The notes: generated by a model from the letters alone, not told the origin. DNA of 64,000 nucleotides from Saprospiraceae bacterium (GCA_027488935.1 JAIYAP010000027.1:43607-107606), one strand, 5' to 3'; counted from the first letter of the stretch, positions 16,728-26,512 are shown. Program-made: numbers and translations.

Positions 16728-18437
16728 TTAAGCCCGTGGTGAAACCGTAGCCTTGTCTTTTTTGATCACTTTACCCATACCGGCTTCCTGCCAGATGGCT
16801 TTTTTAACTTTTTTACCTTTGGTTTTTTCAGCCGCTGCTGCTGCATTGCTTGCGCTGATGATGCCACCGCTTACACACAAATCAGAGAATTTAACTTTCT
16901 CTGTAGAACCTGGCTTGTTTACATCGCCTTCCTGTTTTACTACAGAAGTTTCGAGGATGCTTTTTACCTGTTTCGCAGAAAGTTCAGGGTAGTAAGAACG
17001 GATGATTGCCGCAACACCCGCCGCTGCAGGAGAAGCCATAGACGTGCCTTGGAAAGAAGCGTATTTGTTGTCTGGCACCGTAGAGTAAATGGCTACGCCT
17101 GGAGAAAACAAATCGACATTTTTCTTGCCATAGTTAGAGAAACCTGCTGCGCGTTTTTCGCCGCCTTTCCAAGAAAGTGCACCAATTTCCATCCAGGTAG
17201 CTACATTTTTCTCTTTTTTCAAGAAACCTGCTTTTACCGGCTTTTTGTAAGCATCGTTCGGGAAGTTCGGGTCGGTATCGTTGTTTTCTGAGTCGTTACC
17301 GGCTGCGTGTACCAACAAAACATCGTGGTCGGCAGCATATTTCATGGCCGCATCTACATACGCTTTGTTCGGGCTGTAGCCTTTACCAAACGACATGTTG
17401 ATGATGCTTGCGCCATTGTCTACCGCGTAATAAATCGCATTGGCCACGTCTTTGTCGCGTTCGTCGCCGTCAGGTACGCAACGCACGCTCATGATGCGCA
17501 CATTGTCGGCAACACCGTTGATGCCTACGCCATTGTCGCGTTTGGCAGCGATGATACCCGCTACGTGCGTGCCGTGGCTTGCATCGGGTCCGCGGTAGTC
17601 ATTGTTACCATAAAAACGATTGGTAAGGTCTTCGTAGTTATCGCCAACGATCGTACGTGGATTGAACTCCGTGTTGTAGCCATATTCAAGGCCGCCAGAG
17701 AAATATTCACTGGCTTCTGCTTTTTGCTCCGCCAATGATTCCGGGGTAAGGCCTTGTGCCATAACCGCTTTGCACATGCCTACGGCATCTTTCAATTCGG
17801 TATTGGTGCCAGGCTCAATTTTACCAAGGTCTTCTGCAGTAAAGTTTTTCTTGCCAGTTGCTTTTTCTACTGCCGCGAATGCTGCCTCAATTTTGCCGAA
17901 TTGGGCATCCATTTGTGCTTTTTGACCTTCTAATTCGCCGCGTTTTTCCTCGTACGCTGCTTTGATTTCCACAAAGGCATCATATTCTTTTTTATCAGCA
18001 GCATTCAGTTTTTTCGGGTCGGTGCCAGCAAAACGCTTCGACAAACGCGCATACTCGCGGGTAAGCTCATAAGAATCATGCGAAACGTTTTTGCCATCTT
18101 TACCACCGATGAAGTTCCAACCGTGGATGTCGTCGATGTAACCATTGTTATCATCGTCTTTTCCGTTGTTTGCAATTTCACCCGGATTGGTCCACATCAC
18201 GTCTTTCAGGTCTTCGTGTTTATAATCAACACCAGAATCCAACACAGCGACGATGACCGTTTGACTTTTTTTGCCTTTGGCTTTCAATTGCTTCAGGGTT
18301 TCATCGCCACCGGTACCATTCACCTTGTCTTTCACAGGATCGAGGGTAAACCAGCTATCTGGCGCTTTAGATTGTGCGCTTGCAAAAATGACAGGCATGC
18401 ACAATGCAAGCACCATCAAACATTTTTTAAAATTCAT
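16728..18437 (-). CDS. S8 (subtilisin-like) serine protease, exported
   Basis: 569 residues from the ATG of MNFKKCLMVL; a TTG two codons upstream is not used. Signal peptide 1-22 (FASAQ). The triad is D67 (VAVLDSGVDYKHEDL), H288 (SHGTHVAGIIAA) and S466 (GTSMASPAAAGVAA). About 220 residues separate D and H, including a Lys/Glu-rich helical stretch (KRFAGTDPKKLNAADKKEY to GQKAQMDAQF) likely to form a coiled coil; this large insertion is known in Bacteroidota S8 proteases. There is no T9SS tail; the C-terminus is Lys-rich. It acts in the periplasm or outside the cell. A TAATTTTG -7 box lies at 18516-18523 on the minus strand. Confidence 0.9.
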   Translation of the reverse strand: MNFKKCLMVLALCMPVIFASAQSKAPDSWFTLDPVKDKVNGTGGDETLKQLKAKGKKSQTVIVAVLDSGVDYKHEDLKDVMWTNPGEIANNGKDDDNNGYIDDIHGWNFIGGKDGKNVSHDSYELTREYARLSKRFAGTDPKKLNAADKKEYDAFVEIKAAYEEKRGELEGQKAQMDAQFGKIEAAFAAVEKATGKKNFTAEDLGKIEPGTNTELKDAVGMCKAVMAQGLTPESLAEQKAEASEYFSGGLEYGYNTEFNPRTIVGDNYEDLTNRFYGNNDYRGPDASHGTHVAGIIAAKRDNGVGINGVADNVRIMSVRCVPDGDERDKDVANAIYYAVDNGASIINMSFGKGYSPNKAYVDAAMKYAADHDVLLVHAAGNDSENNDTDPNFPNDAYKKPVKAGFLKKEKNVATWMEIGALSWKGGEKRAAGFSNYGKKNVDLFSPGVAIYSTVPDNKYASFQGTSMASPAAAGVAAIIRSYYPELSAKQVKSILETSVVKQEGDVNKPGSTEKVKFSDLCVSGGIISASNAAAAAEKTKGKKVKKAIWQEAGMGKVIKKDKATVSPRA

Positions 18438-18599
18438 GTTCAAATTTTTTTATTGAAAATAGGTACAAACAAACGGTCCTGCTCCAAATAAATTGGAAGG
18501 ACTTGATTGAATCGGCAAAATTAATGGTTTCTGATACGAGCATGCACCGTTTAGACAAACAATCGCTCTAAACCGCTCAATGATCATATCAAACACGTT

Positions 18600-19733
18600 T
18601 TACAGGTTGCCCCGCAGTTCCTGTTCGCGTTCGATCGCTTCGAAAAGTGCTTTGAAATTACCTTTGCCAAACGATTTGGCACCCCGGCGTTGTATAATTT
18701 CAAAAAACACGGTCGGACGATCCTGGATTGGTTTGGTGAAAATTTGCAACAAGTAACCGTCTTCATCGCGGTCAATCAGGATGTTCATGGCTTTGAGCGC
18801 CTCCATGTCTTCAATAATATGGCCCACCCGTTGTGGCACATCTTCATAGTAAGTATCCGGTACCCGCAAAAATTCTACCCCATTGTTGCGCATGGCGGAT
18901 ACGGTTGCCAGAATATCGTCTGTGGCTACGGCAATATGCTGCACACCGGCCCCTTTATAAAACTCGATATATTCTTCAATCTGGCTTTTCTTTTTGCCCT
19001 TGGCGGGCTCATTGATCGGGAATTTGATGTACCCGTTGCCATTGCTTACTACTTTCGACATTAAAGCGGTGTATTCCGTGCTGATGTCTTTATCATCGAA
19101 GGTAATCAGCAATTTAAAGCCCATTACATCTTCATAAAATTTGACCCATTTGTTCATGTCGCCCAGTTCTACGTTGCCAACGCAGTGGTCTACATAGTTC
19201 AGGCCGACTGGTTTTACTGGAAAAACGCTTTTGCGCGCTTCATAGCCGGGTAAAAATGGGCCGGTGTAGTTGCGGCGTTCCACGAGGGTATGGATGGTGT
19301 CGCCGTACGTTTTGATGGCTGCCAGCACCACCGAACCGTGTTCGTCTTCCTGATGTATGGGTGCAAAAGCGCTTTCGGCACCGCGTTCCATCGCTGTTTT
19401 GTAAGCGTGTTCAGCGTCATCTACCCAAAGGGCCAATACTTTCACCCCGTCGCCGTGCAGGGCAACGTGACGGGCAATTTCATGGTCGGGCGTAAGGGCC
19501 GAACTGAGCACAATACGGATCTTATTTTGTTGTAAAACATAACTCACCCGATCGCGTACGCCCGTTTCGGGGCCGCTGTAGGCCACCCATTCAAAACCAA
19601 GGGCTGCCTGGTAAAACACGGCGCTTTGTTTGGCATTGCCCACATAAAACTCCAAATGGTCGGTGCCATTGATGGGAAAGGTGTCGGTGGTGGCGGGTGC
19701 AGTTGCGAGTTTGGATTCGGTTAGGACTTCCAT
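18600..19733 (-). CDS. hppD: 4-hydroxyphenylpyruvate dioxygenase
   Basis: 377 residues, normal length. It converts 4-hydroxyphenylpyruvate to homogentisate in tyrosine breakdown. The Fe(II) ligands are H183 (NYVDHCVGNVE), H266 (GVQHIAVATDD) and E345 (FFEIIQRRG), and the C-terminal GKGNFKALFEAIEREQ helix is the family signature. Cytoplasmic. It is a single-gene unit here; the rest of the homogentisate pathway is not in the window. A TACCTTTG -7 box stands at 19785-19778, about 45 bp before the ATG, without a clear -33 box. Confidence 0.95.
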   Translation of the reverse strand: MEVLTESKLATAPATTDTFPINGTDHLEFYVGNAKQSAVFYQAALGFEWVAYSGPETGVRDRVSYVLQQNKIRIVLSSALTPDHEIARHVALHGDGVKVLALWVDDAEHAYKTAMERGAESAFAPIHQEDEHGSVVLAAIKTYGDTIHTLVERRNYTGPFLPGYEARKSVFPVKPVGLNYVDHCVGNVELGDMNKWVKFYEDVMGFKLLITFDDKDISTEYTALMSKVVSNGNGYIKFPINEPAKGKKKSQIEEYIEFYKGAGVQHIAVATDDILATVSAMRNNGVEFLRVPDTYYEDVPQRVGHIIEDMEALKAMNILIDRDEDGYLLQIFTKPIQDRPTVFFEIIQRRGAKSFGKGNFKALFEAIEREQELRGNL

Positions 19734-19815
19734 AGACTTTACTTTAGGATAGATAGAACATTTGAGAACAAACGCCGCAAAGGTATGGATAAGTTGAAGA
19801 TTGTATGCAGTCTTC

Positions 19816-20346
19816 TTAATAGTATGCCCGGAATTGCAAATCCAGTCGCGTTGTGGTTTCTTCCTGAGTAATATTGCGCAAACGCAAAGCCAAATCGATA
19901 CTGAACCGCGAACCCTTCAAGTATTTCTTAATGTCGGGCTGATTGGGAATAAGCGGCAAACTATTGCCTGGATCGAGGGGGACTGGCGACCGATACGCAA
20001 CCTCTACAAAATCATTGGGGGCCGATTCATTGTAAATCCGCAACACGGCCTGGTCGATAAAACTATAATTTGCATCGCCAAAGGTGCCATTTAGTGCAAA
20101 CTGCGACGGTAAAATTTTAGTAACATCTACATCCTGTTTGCTGTATTGCGATAAATAGGTCAAATACCGGGTGCTGAGGTCTTTGATGTAATAATGGTGT
20201 ACCACATCGGTACTCAACCCAGGCTGAATAACAATTTCTGCCTGATAAATCATGTCGAAACCAGGGGCTAATTCGTTGTCTTTCTTGCAGTTACCTAAGG
20301 TAAATAGCAGGCAACATGCAATGCCGTACATGCAAAGTCTTTTCAT
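19816..20346 (-). CDS. Small lipoprotein of unknown function
   Basis: 176 residues. The N-terminus is a lipoprotein signal with lipobox LGNC (Cys at 20) followed by KKDNELAPG, so the mature protein is membrane-anchored. The rest is beta-rich with a C-terminal pattern of alternating strands (RFSIDLALRLRNITQEETTT). I do not recognise a family. It sits 80 bp upstream of hppD on the same strand but past the hppD promoter, so linkage is uncertain. ATG start. Confidence 0.7.
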   Translation of the reverse strand: MKRLCMYGIACCLLFTLGNCKKDNELAPGFDMIYQAEIVIQPGLSTDVVHHYYIKDLSTRYLTYLSQYSKQDVDVTKILPSQFALNGTFGDANYSFIDQAVLRIYNESAPNDFVEVAYRSPVPLDPGNSLPLIPNQPDIKKYLKGSRFSIDLALRLRNITQEETTTRLDLQFRAYY

Positions 20347-20626
20347 AATCTATATTTTTAGTGCTATGACGCTAAAAAGGGTAAATGGGTTGGATACACA
20401 GCCGTTTTATAATCTTTATCCTAAAAAAGGGCAAGACGGTCTGCCCCACGCGACCGCCTGCCCGAATTGGGAAAACGCTGTTTATTGTCTGGTTTCCCCG
20501 GTTTATACGCCATAGCAATCGGTCCTTCCCGATTGCGACGGCGTATCGTTCTCTACTGATTGCGCCGGCTTATCGGTCCTTCCCGAATGCTTTGGCGTAT
20601 ATACCTATCTAAAACGCCCAAGCAAA
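20347..20626. other. Intergenic region with a 27-bp triple repeat
   Basis: Apart from the three imperfect 27-bp units at 20518-20598 I see no gene, promoter or terminator. A plus-strand open frame crosses it but is made largely of the repeat and has no family features. Confidence 0.6.
20518..20598. repeat. Three imperfect tandem 27-bp repeats
   Basis: Units at 20518-20544, 20545-20571 and 20572-20598. The first and third start ATCGGTCCTTCCCGA; the second has drifted (ATCGTTCTCTACTGA). All share a GC-rich second half ending GGCGT or GGCTT. The 27-bp period (nine codons) makes every open frame across it repetitive. Confidence 0.7.
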
Positions 20627-21802
20627 TCAAGGCACCGGCAATTGATAACAATACGCTGCCAAAAAAGACCCCACATACAAGCGTCTGCGCACTTTATCCA
20701 GACCAAATCCAAAACAAAACCCCGCAGCAGGATCATTGGGTAAATCAGGGGATGCCATGTGCCAAAGCAAGGCTCCGTTTTGCAAGTCTACGGCATACAA
20801 GCATCCATTGTCCTGGTTGATGGTGTACAGCACACCGTCTAGTTCCTGTGGGCGTGCGCACCTGCCATGTACGGTTGTTTCCCAACGGAGCGCACCATTT
20901 TCGGGGTTCAGAGCTATTAATGTGCCTTGTTTGGGGTCGGTAAACACCAGGGAATTGCCTAAAATTTGTAAAGCCTGCCAGGTATTTCCGCCATTGGAAT
21001 AGGTCCACCGCAACCTGCCGGTCTGCCGATTTACCGCAAGGACCGAGGTGGAACTGGCTACGATAACCAAATCCTGATAAACCAAGGTATAATTGGCTGT
21101 TTCCACCAGGCTATGGATAAAAACCATGCGTTTTCGCGTCAAATTGTAGCCATACAGGGCATTTTGTTCTTGGTTTTCAGGGATTTGATGCCGTTTTAGC
21201 ATCCAGTACACCAACGTGTCGCCATTGGCTGCAAACGAATAATTAGGAGCGGTACATTCAAGGACTTCCTGTTCAGCGGCCTGCATTTTGTACACCGGGG
21301 TATGGGTGCCGCTTAGCAGGTCGACCAAGGTAACTTGCGCAATGCCATCTGCCGCGCAGTTTTGAATACATACAACCTGATTACCTAATTGGCTATAGGC
21401 CTTGGAGAAGCTATTGGGGTTGCGCATGATCGTTTCTCCCGATTGTACATGCAGGGTGTAGGCGCCAATTCCGCTGGTAAAAAACAGATAAGGGTATGCA
21501 ATGACCTGTTTTTGTCGCCCGCAATGCGAAATCGTGCTCGGATGTGTATCGTAGTCATTCCAGGTCCAGCGTACATTACCCGTCTCAGCATCCAGCATGC
21601 ACATACTTTCCGATTCATCGACATCAGTATATTGGGTAAAAAGTACGCCCGTTTCACCCGCATAGAGCAAACTTGTGCCCGTAAAACGATTGTTGTTAAA
21701 AGGCTGCCGCCAAAGCAGGGTTAATTCCTTTTGAAAGCCCTTCTTTTGGGGCGACGCATTGGCAAGCAGCCCACACAACAGGATTAAACAAATATGCAAC
21801 AT
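20627..21802 (-). CDS. Exported PQQ-type beta-propeller protein A
   Basis: 391 residues. Signal peptide about 1-17. Repeated propeller blades of the PQQ-enzyme/BamB type run through the chain: SMCMLDAETGNVRWTWN, VLAVNRQTGRLRWTYSNGG, LIALNPENGALRWETTVHG, LYAVDLQNGALLWHMASP. No quinone or metal-binding catalytic residues stand out, so it is more likely a binding scaffold than a dehydrogenase. It is the last gene of the four-gene minus-strand unit 24894-20627 (gaps of 30-38 bp). A second propeller protein opens the same unit. Confidence 0.85.
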   Translation of the reverse strand: MLHICLILLCGLLANASPQKKGFQKELTLLWRQPFNNNRFTGTSLLYAGETGVLFTQYTDVDESESMCMLDAETGNVRWTWNDYDTHPSTISHCGRQKQVIAYPYLFFTSGIGAYTLHVQSGETIMRNPNSFSKAYSQLGNQVVCIQNCAADGIAQVTLVDLLSGTHTPVYKMQAAEQEVLECTAPNYSFAANGDTLVYWMLKRHQIPENQEQNALYGYNLTRKRMVFIHSLVETANYTLVYQDLVIVASSTSVLAVNRQTGRLRWTYSNGGNTWQALQILGNSLVFTDPKQGTLIALNPENGALRWETTVHGRCARPQELDGVLYTINQDNGCLYAVDLQNGALLWHMASPDLPNDPAAGFCFGFGLDKVRRRLYVGSFLAAYCYQLPVP

Positions 21803-21838
21803 AGGTACGGTTTGAAGGATTGGATTAAATGAACGTTT

Positions 21839-22381
21839 TTATTCTTGAGCGACGGGTATTTTGGCCAAAGCGACCTTCGAACTCACCGTATGGTTACAGC
21901 GCCCGATTTGTGTTGGGTTGTCGGCAGGTGCCTGTTCCTCACAGATACAGCCATTTGCCGAAAATTTGCAATTGCTACAAGGCGAGCCCGAGCAGGTGTT
22001 GTAGCCCGCTTCAATAAAAATCTGGCCGTTTTCGGACTTTTTCAGTGGTATCGCGATGTAAAGGGATTGTTCCAGCGTATCCACTTTTCGGCACTCAAAA
22101 ACAATAAAATCGCCTTTATGAATTTTTTGTTTCACGACCTTTTGAATGATCCCGATATCAGGAATCACCTTTTTCAGCGCTTTGCTGAGCAGCGATTCAC
22201 TGATGGTCAGTAAAAAACTGCCATCCGTTTGCATCACCCCAATAGGGTCGGTTGCAGGGTCAAAAAAATCACTTATGAGTGCCTTTTTAGGTGCTTTTGG
22301 GGCGGTTTCCAAGATTTGAGCCGCTAAGTGTTGGTGCGAAAGCGTACAAAGCAGGAGGATTAAAAATGCTTTCCAGTGCAT
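21839..22381 (-). CDS. Exported Cys-rich protein of unknown function
   Basis: 180 residues, signal peptide 1-21 (LAAQ). The middle is helical/basic (LLSKALKKVIPDIGIIQKVVKQ); the C-terminal third has a cysteine cluster (CSGSPCSNCKFSANGCICEE) that could bind metal or form disulfides after export. No family recognised. Gaps of 30 bp to the upstream and 36 bp to the downstream gene place it in the same transcript as the two propeller proteins. Confidence 0.65.
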   Translation of the reverse strand: MHWKAFLILLLCTLSHQHLAAQILETAPKAPKKALISDFFDPATDPIGVMQTDGSFLLTISESLLSKALKKVIPDIGIIQKVVKQKIHKGDFIVFECRKVDTLEQSLYIAIPLKKSENGQIFIEAGYNTCSGSPCSNCKFSANGCICEEQAPADNPTQIGRCNHTVSSKVALAKIPVAQE

Positions 22382-22411
22382 GATTTGAAAAGATTAAAAT
22401 GAAGCGATTGG

Positions 22412-23617
22412 TTAGTTTTCAACACCGCCGTACAGCATATCTTTCAACTTGGATCCTTGCACTTCCGGCATGCGGTAAGCGCTGTTGAACTTATCCAGGG
22501 TTTGGTCGATATCGGTTTTGAGTTGTTTGAATTGATCCGGCAGAATTTCCGAACAGGCCTTCTCGTTTTCGTAATTCGCAGTGATCTTATTAAATTTTTT
22601 GTAATATTCATTACCTTGGTTGACAAAATCCGTGTATCGGTTAATGAATTGCAAGGTTCGATCAATGGCAAATTGCAGGTTGGTTTCCGTGCGCGATTGG
22701 AGTTTGGGGTCGGGTTGTGTTTGCATACCGGTTGCATTGTTCAATTCGCCGAGCGATTTGCCCACCATTTGATCCAGTAGGGCGTACAGGCGTTCCCAAT
22801 CGTCACTATTTCGGCAATTTTCGAGCGGAATGGTGTACCCAACTTGGCGGGCGCATTCGGTGAAAAGCGCCTCGCAATCGCGTTTAAGGGTCATGTTGGC
22901 TTCCCGCAAGTAGCCTGTTTCGTAAAAAATCACGTTCATATCGGCGTGAATGCGCACGGTAAAGTCCATAATGCAGGCAATTTTTTCCACATCCGCTTTT
23001 TTGTCCTTGTCTTCACCACCGCCGATCACCAGTCCTACAATAGAAAATGCAGCCGATAAGTACGGATTTGCTTGAAAAATTGCGGGTGGTGTAAACCCGA
23101 ATTTCTTCTTCATTTTGTCTTCAATAATGGTACGCGCTTCCTTGAATTCGGGGTAATTGTGCGGGTTGGAAATCTTTTGCATTTCCTGCTGCGCTTTGAG
23201 GCTGCTGAAATGATGGTCCATGCTCAGAATTTTTTCATAGAGCATTTTAATGATTTCCACCCCTTTTCGATACCGTAATTTGATTTTTCGAAGGTCGTGT
23301 TCTTCCTCAAACTGCGCCAGTGCATCATCGAGTTGCATGCGTTCCCACAGCAAATGGAAGCCCTCTTCAGCGCTGCGGGTACACGGATTGGCCAGTTCGG
23401 CTTTAATATCCTGCAACCGATTTTGGAGTGGCCTGGTTAAGTCAGCGTATTCATTTTCAAGCGATTGGAAGTCTGTTTCCATGTGCCGAATCCAGGGTTG
23501 TATCCAATGTGCGGTCGAATCGCCGGGATTGCAGTTGGTTGCAAACCCGCTTTTGGGCAGCAGGATCCAAAAGGCCAAAGCAATGCCCGTACTCCAGGGG
23601 AGTAGTAATGTTTTCAT
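22412..23617 (-). CDS. Exported mostly helical protein of unknown function
   Basis: 401 residues, signal peptide 1-26 (SGFAT). The body is almost all charged helix (NEYADLTRPLQNRLQDIKAE, FEEEHDLRKIKLRYRKGVEI, SLKAQQEMQKI), with one hydrophobic glycine-rich segment near 165-177 (LSAAFSIVGLVIGGG). This suggests a long coiled-coil-like envelope protein. Six cysteines are spread through it. No family recognised. It lies between propeller protein B (38 bp upstream) and the Cys-rich protein (30 bp downstream). Confidence 0.65.
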   Translation of the reverse strand: MKTLLLPWSTGIALAFWILLPKSGFATNCNPGDSTAHWIQPWIRHMETDFQSLENEYADLTRPLQNRLQDIKAELANPCTRSAEEGFHLLWERMQLDDALAQFEEEHDLRKIKLRYRKGVEIIKMLYEKILSMDHHFSSLKAQQEMQKISNPHNYPEFKEARTIIEDKMKKKFGFTPPAIFQANPYLSAAFSIVGLVIGGGEDKDKKADVEKIACIMDFTVRIHADMNVIFYETGYLREANMTLKRDCEALFTECARQVGYTIPLENCRNSDDWERLYALLDQMVGKSLGELNNATGMQTQPDPKLQSRTETNLQFAIDRTLQFINRYTDFVNQGNEYYKKFNKITANYENEKACSEILPDQFKQLKTDIDQTLDKFNSAYRMPEVQGSKLKDMLYGGVEN

Positions 23618-23655
23618 AGCTTAAGATTGAGTGGTTGATTAAAGAAAATGCAATG

Positions 23656-24894
23656 TTACAATTGGAAACACAGTGCGTAATATTTGTCGGCCACGTACAG
23701 TTTTCCAGTCGTTTGGTCGATGGAAACGCTGAGCATGAGCGGACTGGAACGTTTTGTTGGAGACTCCATTTTCCAAAGGACTTTACCATCACTTACCCGA
23801 ATGCAATACAAATACTTGGATCCGTAGTAGATATTTCCCTTATAATAGGCAATATCAGCCTCGCCTGTTTCGGTATCCGGTCTTCTGTAAATTTCATTGC
23901 CCGTTTCGGGGTCTACTGCGTACAGGTAACCATCGTTGTGTGGTTTGTACAATAGTTTACCTTCAGCAAGCACTAAATTCGTGGTAAGCAAATGATCCCA
24001 TTTTTCACAAGGTTTCTGCCATTTAATGGTACCTGTTTGAATGTCAACACAATGTAATTCGCGGGCACCGAAGAAATATACCTTGCCGTTGTAAACCAGC
24101 GGTGTTTTAACACTGGAATTACCGTCGGAGGTTAAAGAATCTAATTTCCATTCAATTTTTCTGGTGCGCAGGTTAAGCGCATACAAATCGCACTTGTAAC
24201 GCAGCGTTTTGAAACTGATTTGCCTGTTTTGAAAAACTAAAATGGAATCGCCGTTGGGATTTACCCAAAGTGCGGGCGGGTATATGGAGGGTCTGTATGT
24301 GCTTTCTTTTACCTGTCTGAAAACTGTATCGCAGAATCCAGTAAGGTAATGCACCCTAGTAAGAAAAGTAGTATCACGATCTGTTCCAGCCATTCCATGG
24401 GCATGGTAAACATAATCACCTTGAATGTTTAAATTATATTCACTGCTACTTGTTTCACTCGGGGATTCATTTCGCCACTTTAATTGATCGGTATTCATAT
24501 CAAAGGCGTACAATCTTTTTCCGTTGCTATTGATGATGAACATATTGTCTTTTTGTGCCCATCCTTCTGTCGTAGATGCCGTTCCAGGTAAAGGCGTGGC
24601 TTCCCATTGCCACAAAAATTTACCGGTTTGTTTGTTGTAAACCTTGTAGTATTCTTGCTCGTCGTTGTAAAACAAAAGACTAAACACCACTTTATCTTGA
24701 AAAATGGCTGGTTGCATGGACCATCGTTCGGAAGAATCAGGTGCGAGGGGTTGTTTCCAGAGCAATTTAATCGGAGTTGCGAGGGTATCGCAACATCCGC
24801 CGCAATCGCAGGGGTCTGTGCCTTGCATTTGTTTATTGCAGGCAATGAGACCCATGAAAAGAATCGAAAAAAGTAAAAAAAATGGGGACTTCAT
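23656..24894 (-). CDS. PQQ-type beta-propeller lipoprotein B
   Basis: 412 residues. Lipoprotein signal with lipobox LIAC (Cys at 19), then an unusual Cys cluster CDCGGCC at 29-35. The rest is a propeller of PQQ/BamB type: YKVYNKQTGKFLWQWEATP, LYAFDMNTDQLKWRNESP, LHCVDIQTGTIKWQKPCEK, LYAVDPETGNEIYRRPDTE, LYCIRVSDGKVLWKMESP. It is anchored to a membrane and probably binds protein or polysaccharide. It is the first gene of the four-gene unit, directly after the terminator of the lipase gene, so some of its transcription may be read-through. Confidence 0.8.
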   Translation of the reverse strand: MKSPFFLLFSILFMGLIACNKQMQGTDPCDCGGCCDTLATPIKLLWKQPLAPDSSERWSMQPAIFQDKVVFSLLFYNDEQEYYKVYNKQTGKFLWQWEATPLPGTASTTEGWAQKDNMFIINSNGKRLYAFDMNTDQLKWRNESPSETSSSEYNLNIQGDYVYHAHGMAGTDRDTTFLTRVHYLTGFCDTVFRQVKESTYRPSIYPPALWVNPNGDSILVFQNRQISFKTLRYKCDLYALNLRTRKIEWKLDSLTSDGNSSVKTPLVYNGKVYFFGARELHCVDIQTGTIKWQKPCEKWDHLLTTNLVLAEGKLLYKPHNDGYLYAVDPETGNEIYRRPDTETGEADIAYYKGNIYYGSKYLYCIRVSDGKVLWKMESPTKRSSPLMLSVSIDQTTGKLYVADKYYALCFQL

Positions 24895-24912
24895 GATGTG
24901 GTTGGTTTAAAA

Positions 24913-24941
24913 CCCTGCGCCGTTTTTTGTTCGGCGCAGGG
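24913..24941 (-). terminator. Terminator after the lipase-like gene
   Basis: A perfect 10-bp GC-rich stem (CCCTGCGCCG / CGGCGCAGGG) with a 9-nt loop, followed on the minus strand by TTTT. It separates the lipase-protease genes from the propeller genes by only 58 bp, leaving little room for a promoter. Confidence 0.8.
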
Positions 24942-24952
24942 GGAAGTGAAAA

Positions 24953-26479
24953 TTATTGAACGTCAGCTTTGAAATAGTCTCCTAATTTACCGTCGAACAA
25001 TCTAATGAGGACGTCTTTTGTATTGCTATCGTTCCGCATTTGTTGATGGTTAGAGTCTTTCATCTTTACTTGAACTGCGCCGCTAAAACCGGCAGCAGAT
25101 TCCGCTAACACAGCGCCATCATTGGGCAAGGTTACGGTTTGCGTATTTACAAGGGTGGTTGTAATCGGCCCACAACTTTCATAGGTGCTGGACGAAACAG
25201 GGCATTCGCTAGGGTCATTTGCATACCAGGTTGAATAGGTTACCTTACCTTCATAATCGGTGGTTTGGCATTGGCATTCTGTGATGGTTTGCGTGGTGGT
25301 TTTTTGGGTTGTAGCACCAATTACACTCATGTACTTTTCATTTGCATCTGTAAGCCAGGTATATCCTCTATGATATCCTTTATATACCTTTCTTGCGAAT
25401 ACAATAGCAGGAAGTCTCACTACAAATGGAGGCAATTTAGCAGCAAGTAATGCGATCGCTATGCCTTTCCACTTTAGGTATTTGGAGTAATAGTGATCTC
25501 GCAGGTCGCCAACTTTGTCTACAAGAAGATCATCTTGATTCGCTTCAAATACTGGAAATTCAACAGGTTTTTTGACGTGAAATGAATACATTTGTCTCCA
25601 GGCAACGGGATCCTTTTCTTCGCCAAAACAGGCCACTCGAGGCAAAGTTGATTCATAACCATTTAGTTCTTCAAGTGCTGGTGCTCCAACTTTATAATCA
25701 GAGGTAATTGGTTGTTGTTGCCCCTCTATCATGGTAGGTAAAATTGCCTGTGTTAAGAAATTACATATCTTATCACCAATACCGGAAAGAGATTCAGCAA
25801 TTGGATAGCCAAAGAATGGAATTAATGTTGTAGCATAAACTTTTGCTCTTACGGGGCCATCCGCAAGTGCTTCACATCCTTCATTAATCATCGGCGCATG
25901 TAAATCTTGATTGTTCAGAATCCGAGCGCCAAGATGCGGCGATCCAAAAGTTACAATCCCTCCAAAACGACGCTCCTCCTCAATGCCTTGGTCGGCATAG
26001 TATTTATCAGCAGCACGGGAAACTAAGCCCCCTTGACTGTGACTTATAATGAAATTAGTAGATTTATCGGTGATTTTATTGGCTGCGCAAAACGCATCAC
26101 CTGCAGTAACCAGCTTTGTGTGAAGATTATACCCAGCACCTGTAAGCGTAAATTGGGAATAAGTTAAGTTCAGTGACTCTACTTTTCGAGGAGGGTAGCC
26201 AGGAATCTTGTTACCTGGAGACTGATAGGCTGTAACCTCTGCTGGGCGTACCCAAGAATCGACACTTCCGCCTAGTCCATGAATCCAATAAATAATTCGT
26301 TTATCTCCTGGCGGTTTTGGTCGGGTATTTGGAGGGTTCACGGGAGGCGTGAAGGTGGGATTTACACCCTTTGTAGTTTTGATTGGGGTTGGGTTGTTAA
26401 ACGTACAGGCAGGGTTGGCTGTCTGGCCAAAAATTAAACCTGCTGCAAATAGCAAGAGTATTGTCAGTGTGTTTTTCAT
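24953..26479 (-). CDS. Exported alpha/beta-hydrolase, lipase-like
   Basis: 508 residues, signal peptide 1-19 (IFGQ). The fold is visible in the oxyanion motif IHGLGG (67-72) and nucleophile elbow SHSQGG with S148, plus VSRAADKYY, as in PGAP1/DUF676-type lipases and esterases. A Pro/Thr-rich linker precedes it (TPPVNPPNTRPKPPG). The C-terminal part (about 395-508) has a Cys-containing insert (TITECQCQTTDYEGKV) and no T9SS tail. It probably hydrolyses an ester or lipid in the periplasm or outside. The gene follows the 261-aa protein by 33 bp and ends in a terminator. Confidence 0.8.
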   Translation of the reverse strand: MKNTLTILLLFAAGLIFGQTANPACTFNNPTPIKTTKGVNPTFTPPVNPPNTRPKPPGDKRIIYWIHGLGGSVDSWVRPAEVTAYQSPGNKIPGYPPRKVESLNLTYSQFTLTGAGYNLHTKLVTAGDAFCAANKITDKSTNFIISHSQGGLVSRAADKYYADQGIEEERRFGGIVTFGSPHLGARILNNQDLHAPMINEGCEALADGPVRAKVYATTLIPFFGYPIAESLSGIGDKICNFLTQAILPTMIEGQQQPITSDYKVGAPALEELNGYESTLPRVACFGEEKDPVAWRQMYSFHVKKPVEFPVFEANQDDLLVDKVGDLRDHYYSKYLKWKGIAIALLAAKLPPFVVRLPAIVFARKVYKGYHRGYTWLTDANEKYMSVIGATTQKTTTQTITECQCQTTDYEGKVTYSTWYANDPSECPVSSSTYESCGPITTTLVNTQTVTLPNDGAVLAESAAGFSGAVQVKMKDSNHQQMRNDSNTKDVLIRLFDGKLGDYFKADVQ

Positions 26480-26512
26480 GTTAAAATGTGTGTTTTGGAT
26501 TTAAAAATGAGA

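Noticed and set aside
17307..17738. Long plus-strand frames inside the S8 protease gene
   Set aside because: Shadows of the coding strand's codon pattern; no start context, and the protease motifs on the minus strand are complete.
20385..20612. 75-codon plus-strand frame with a nine-residue repeat
   Set aside because: The repetition is explained by the 27-bp DNA repeats; no start context and no family.
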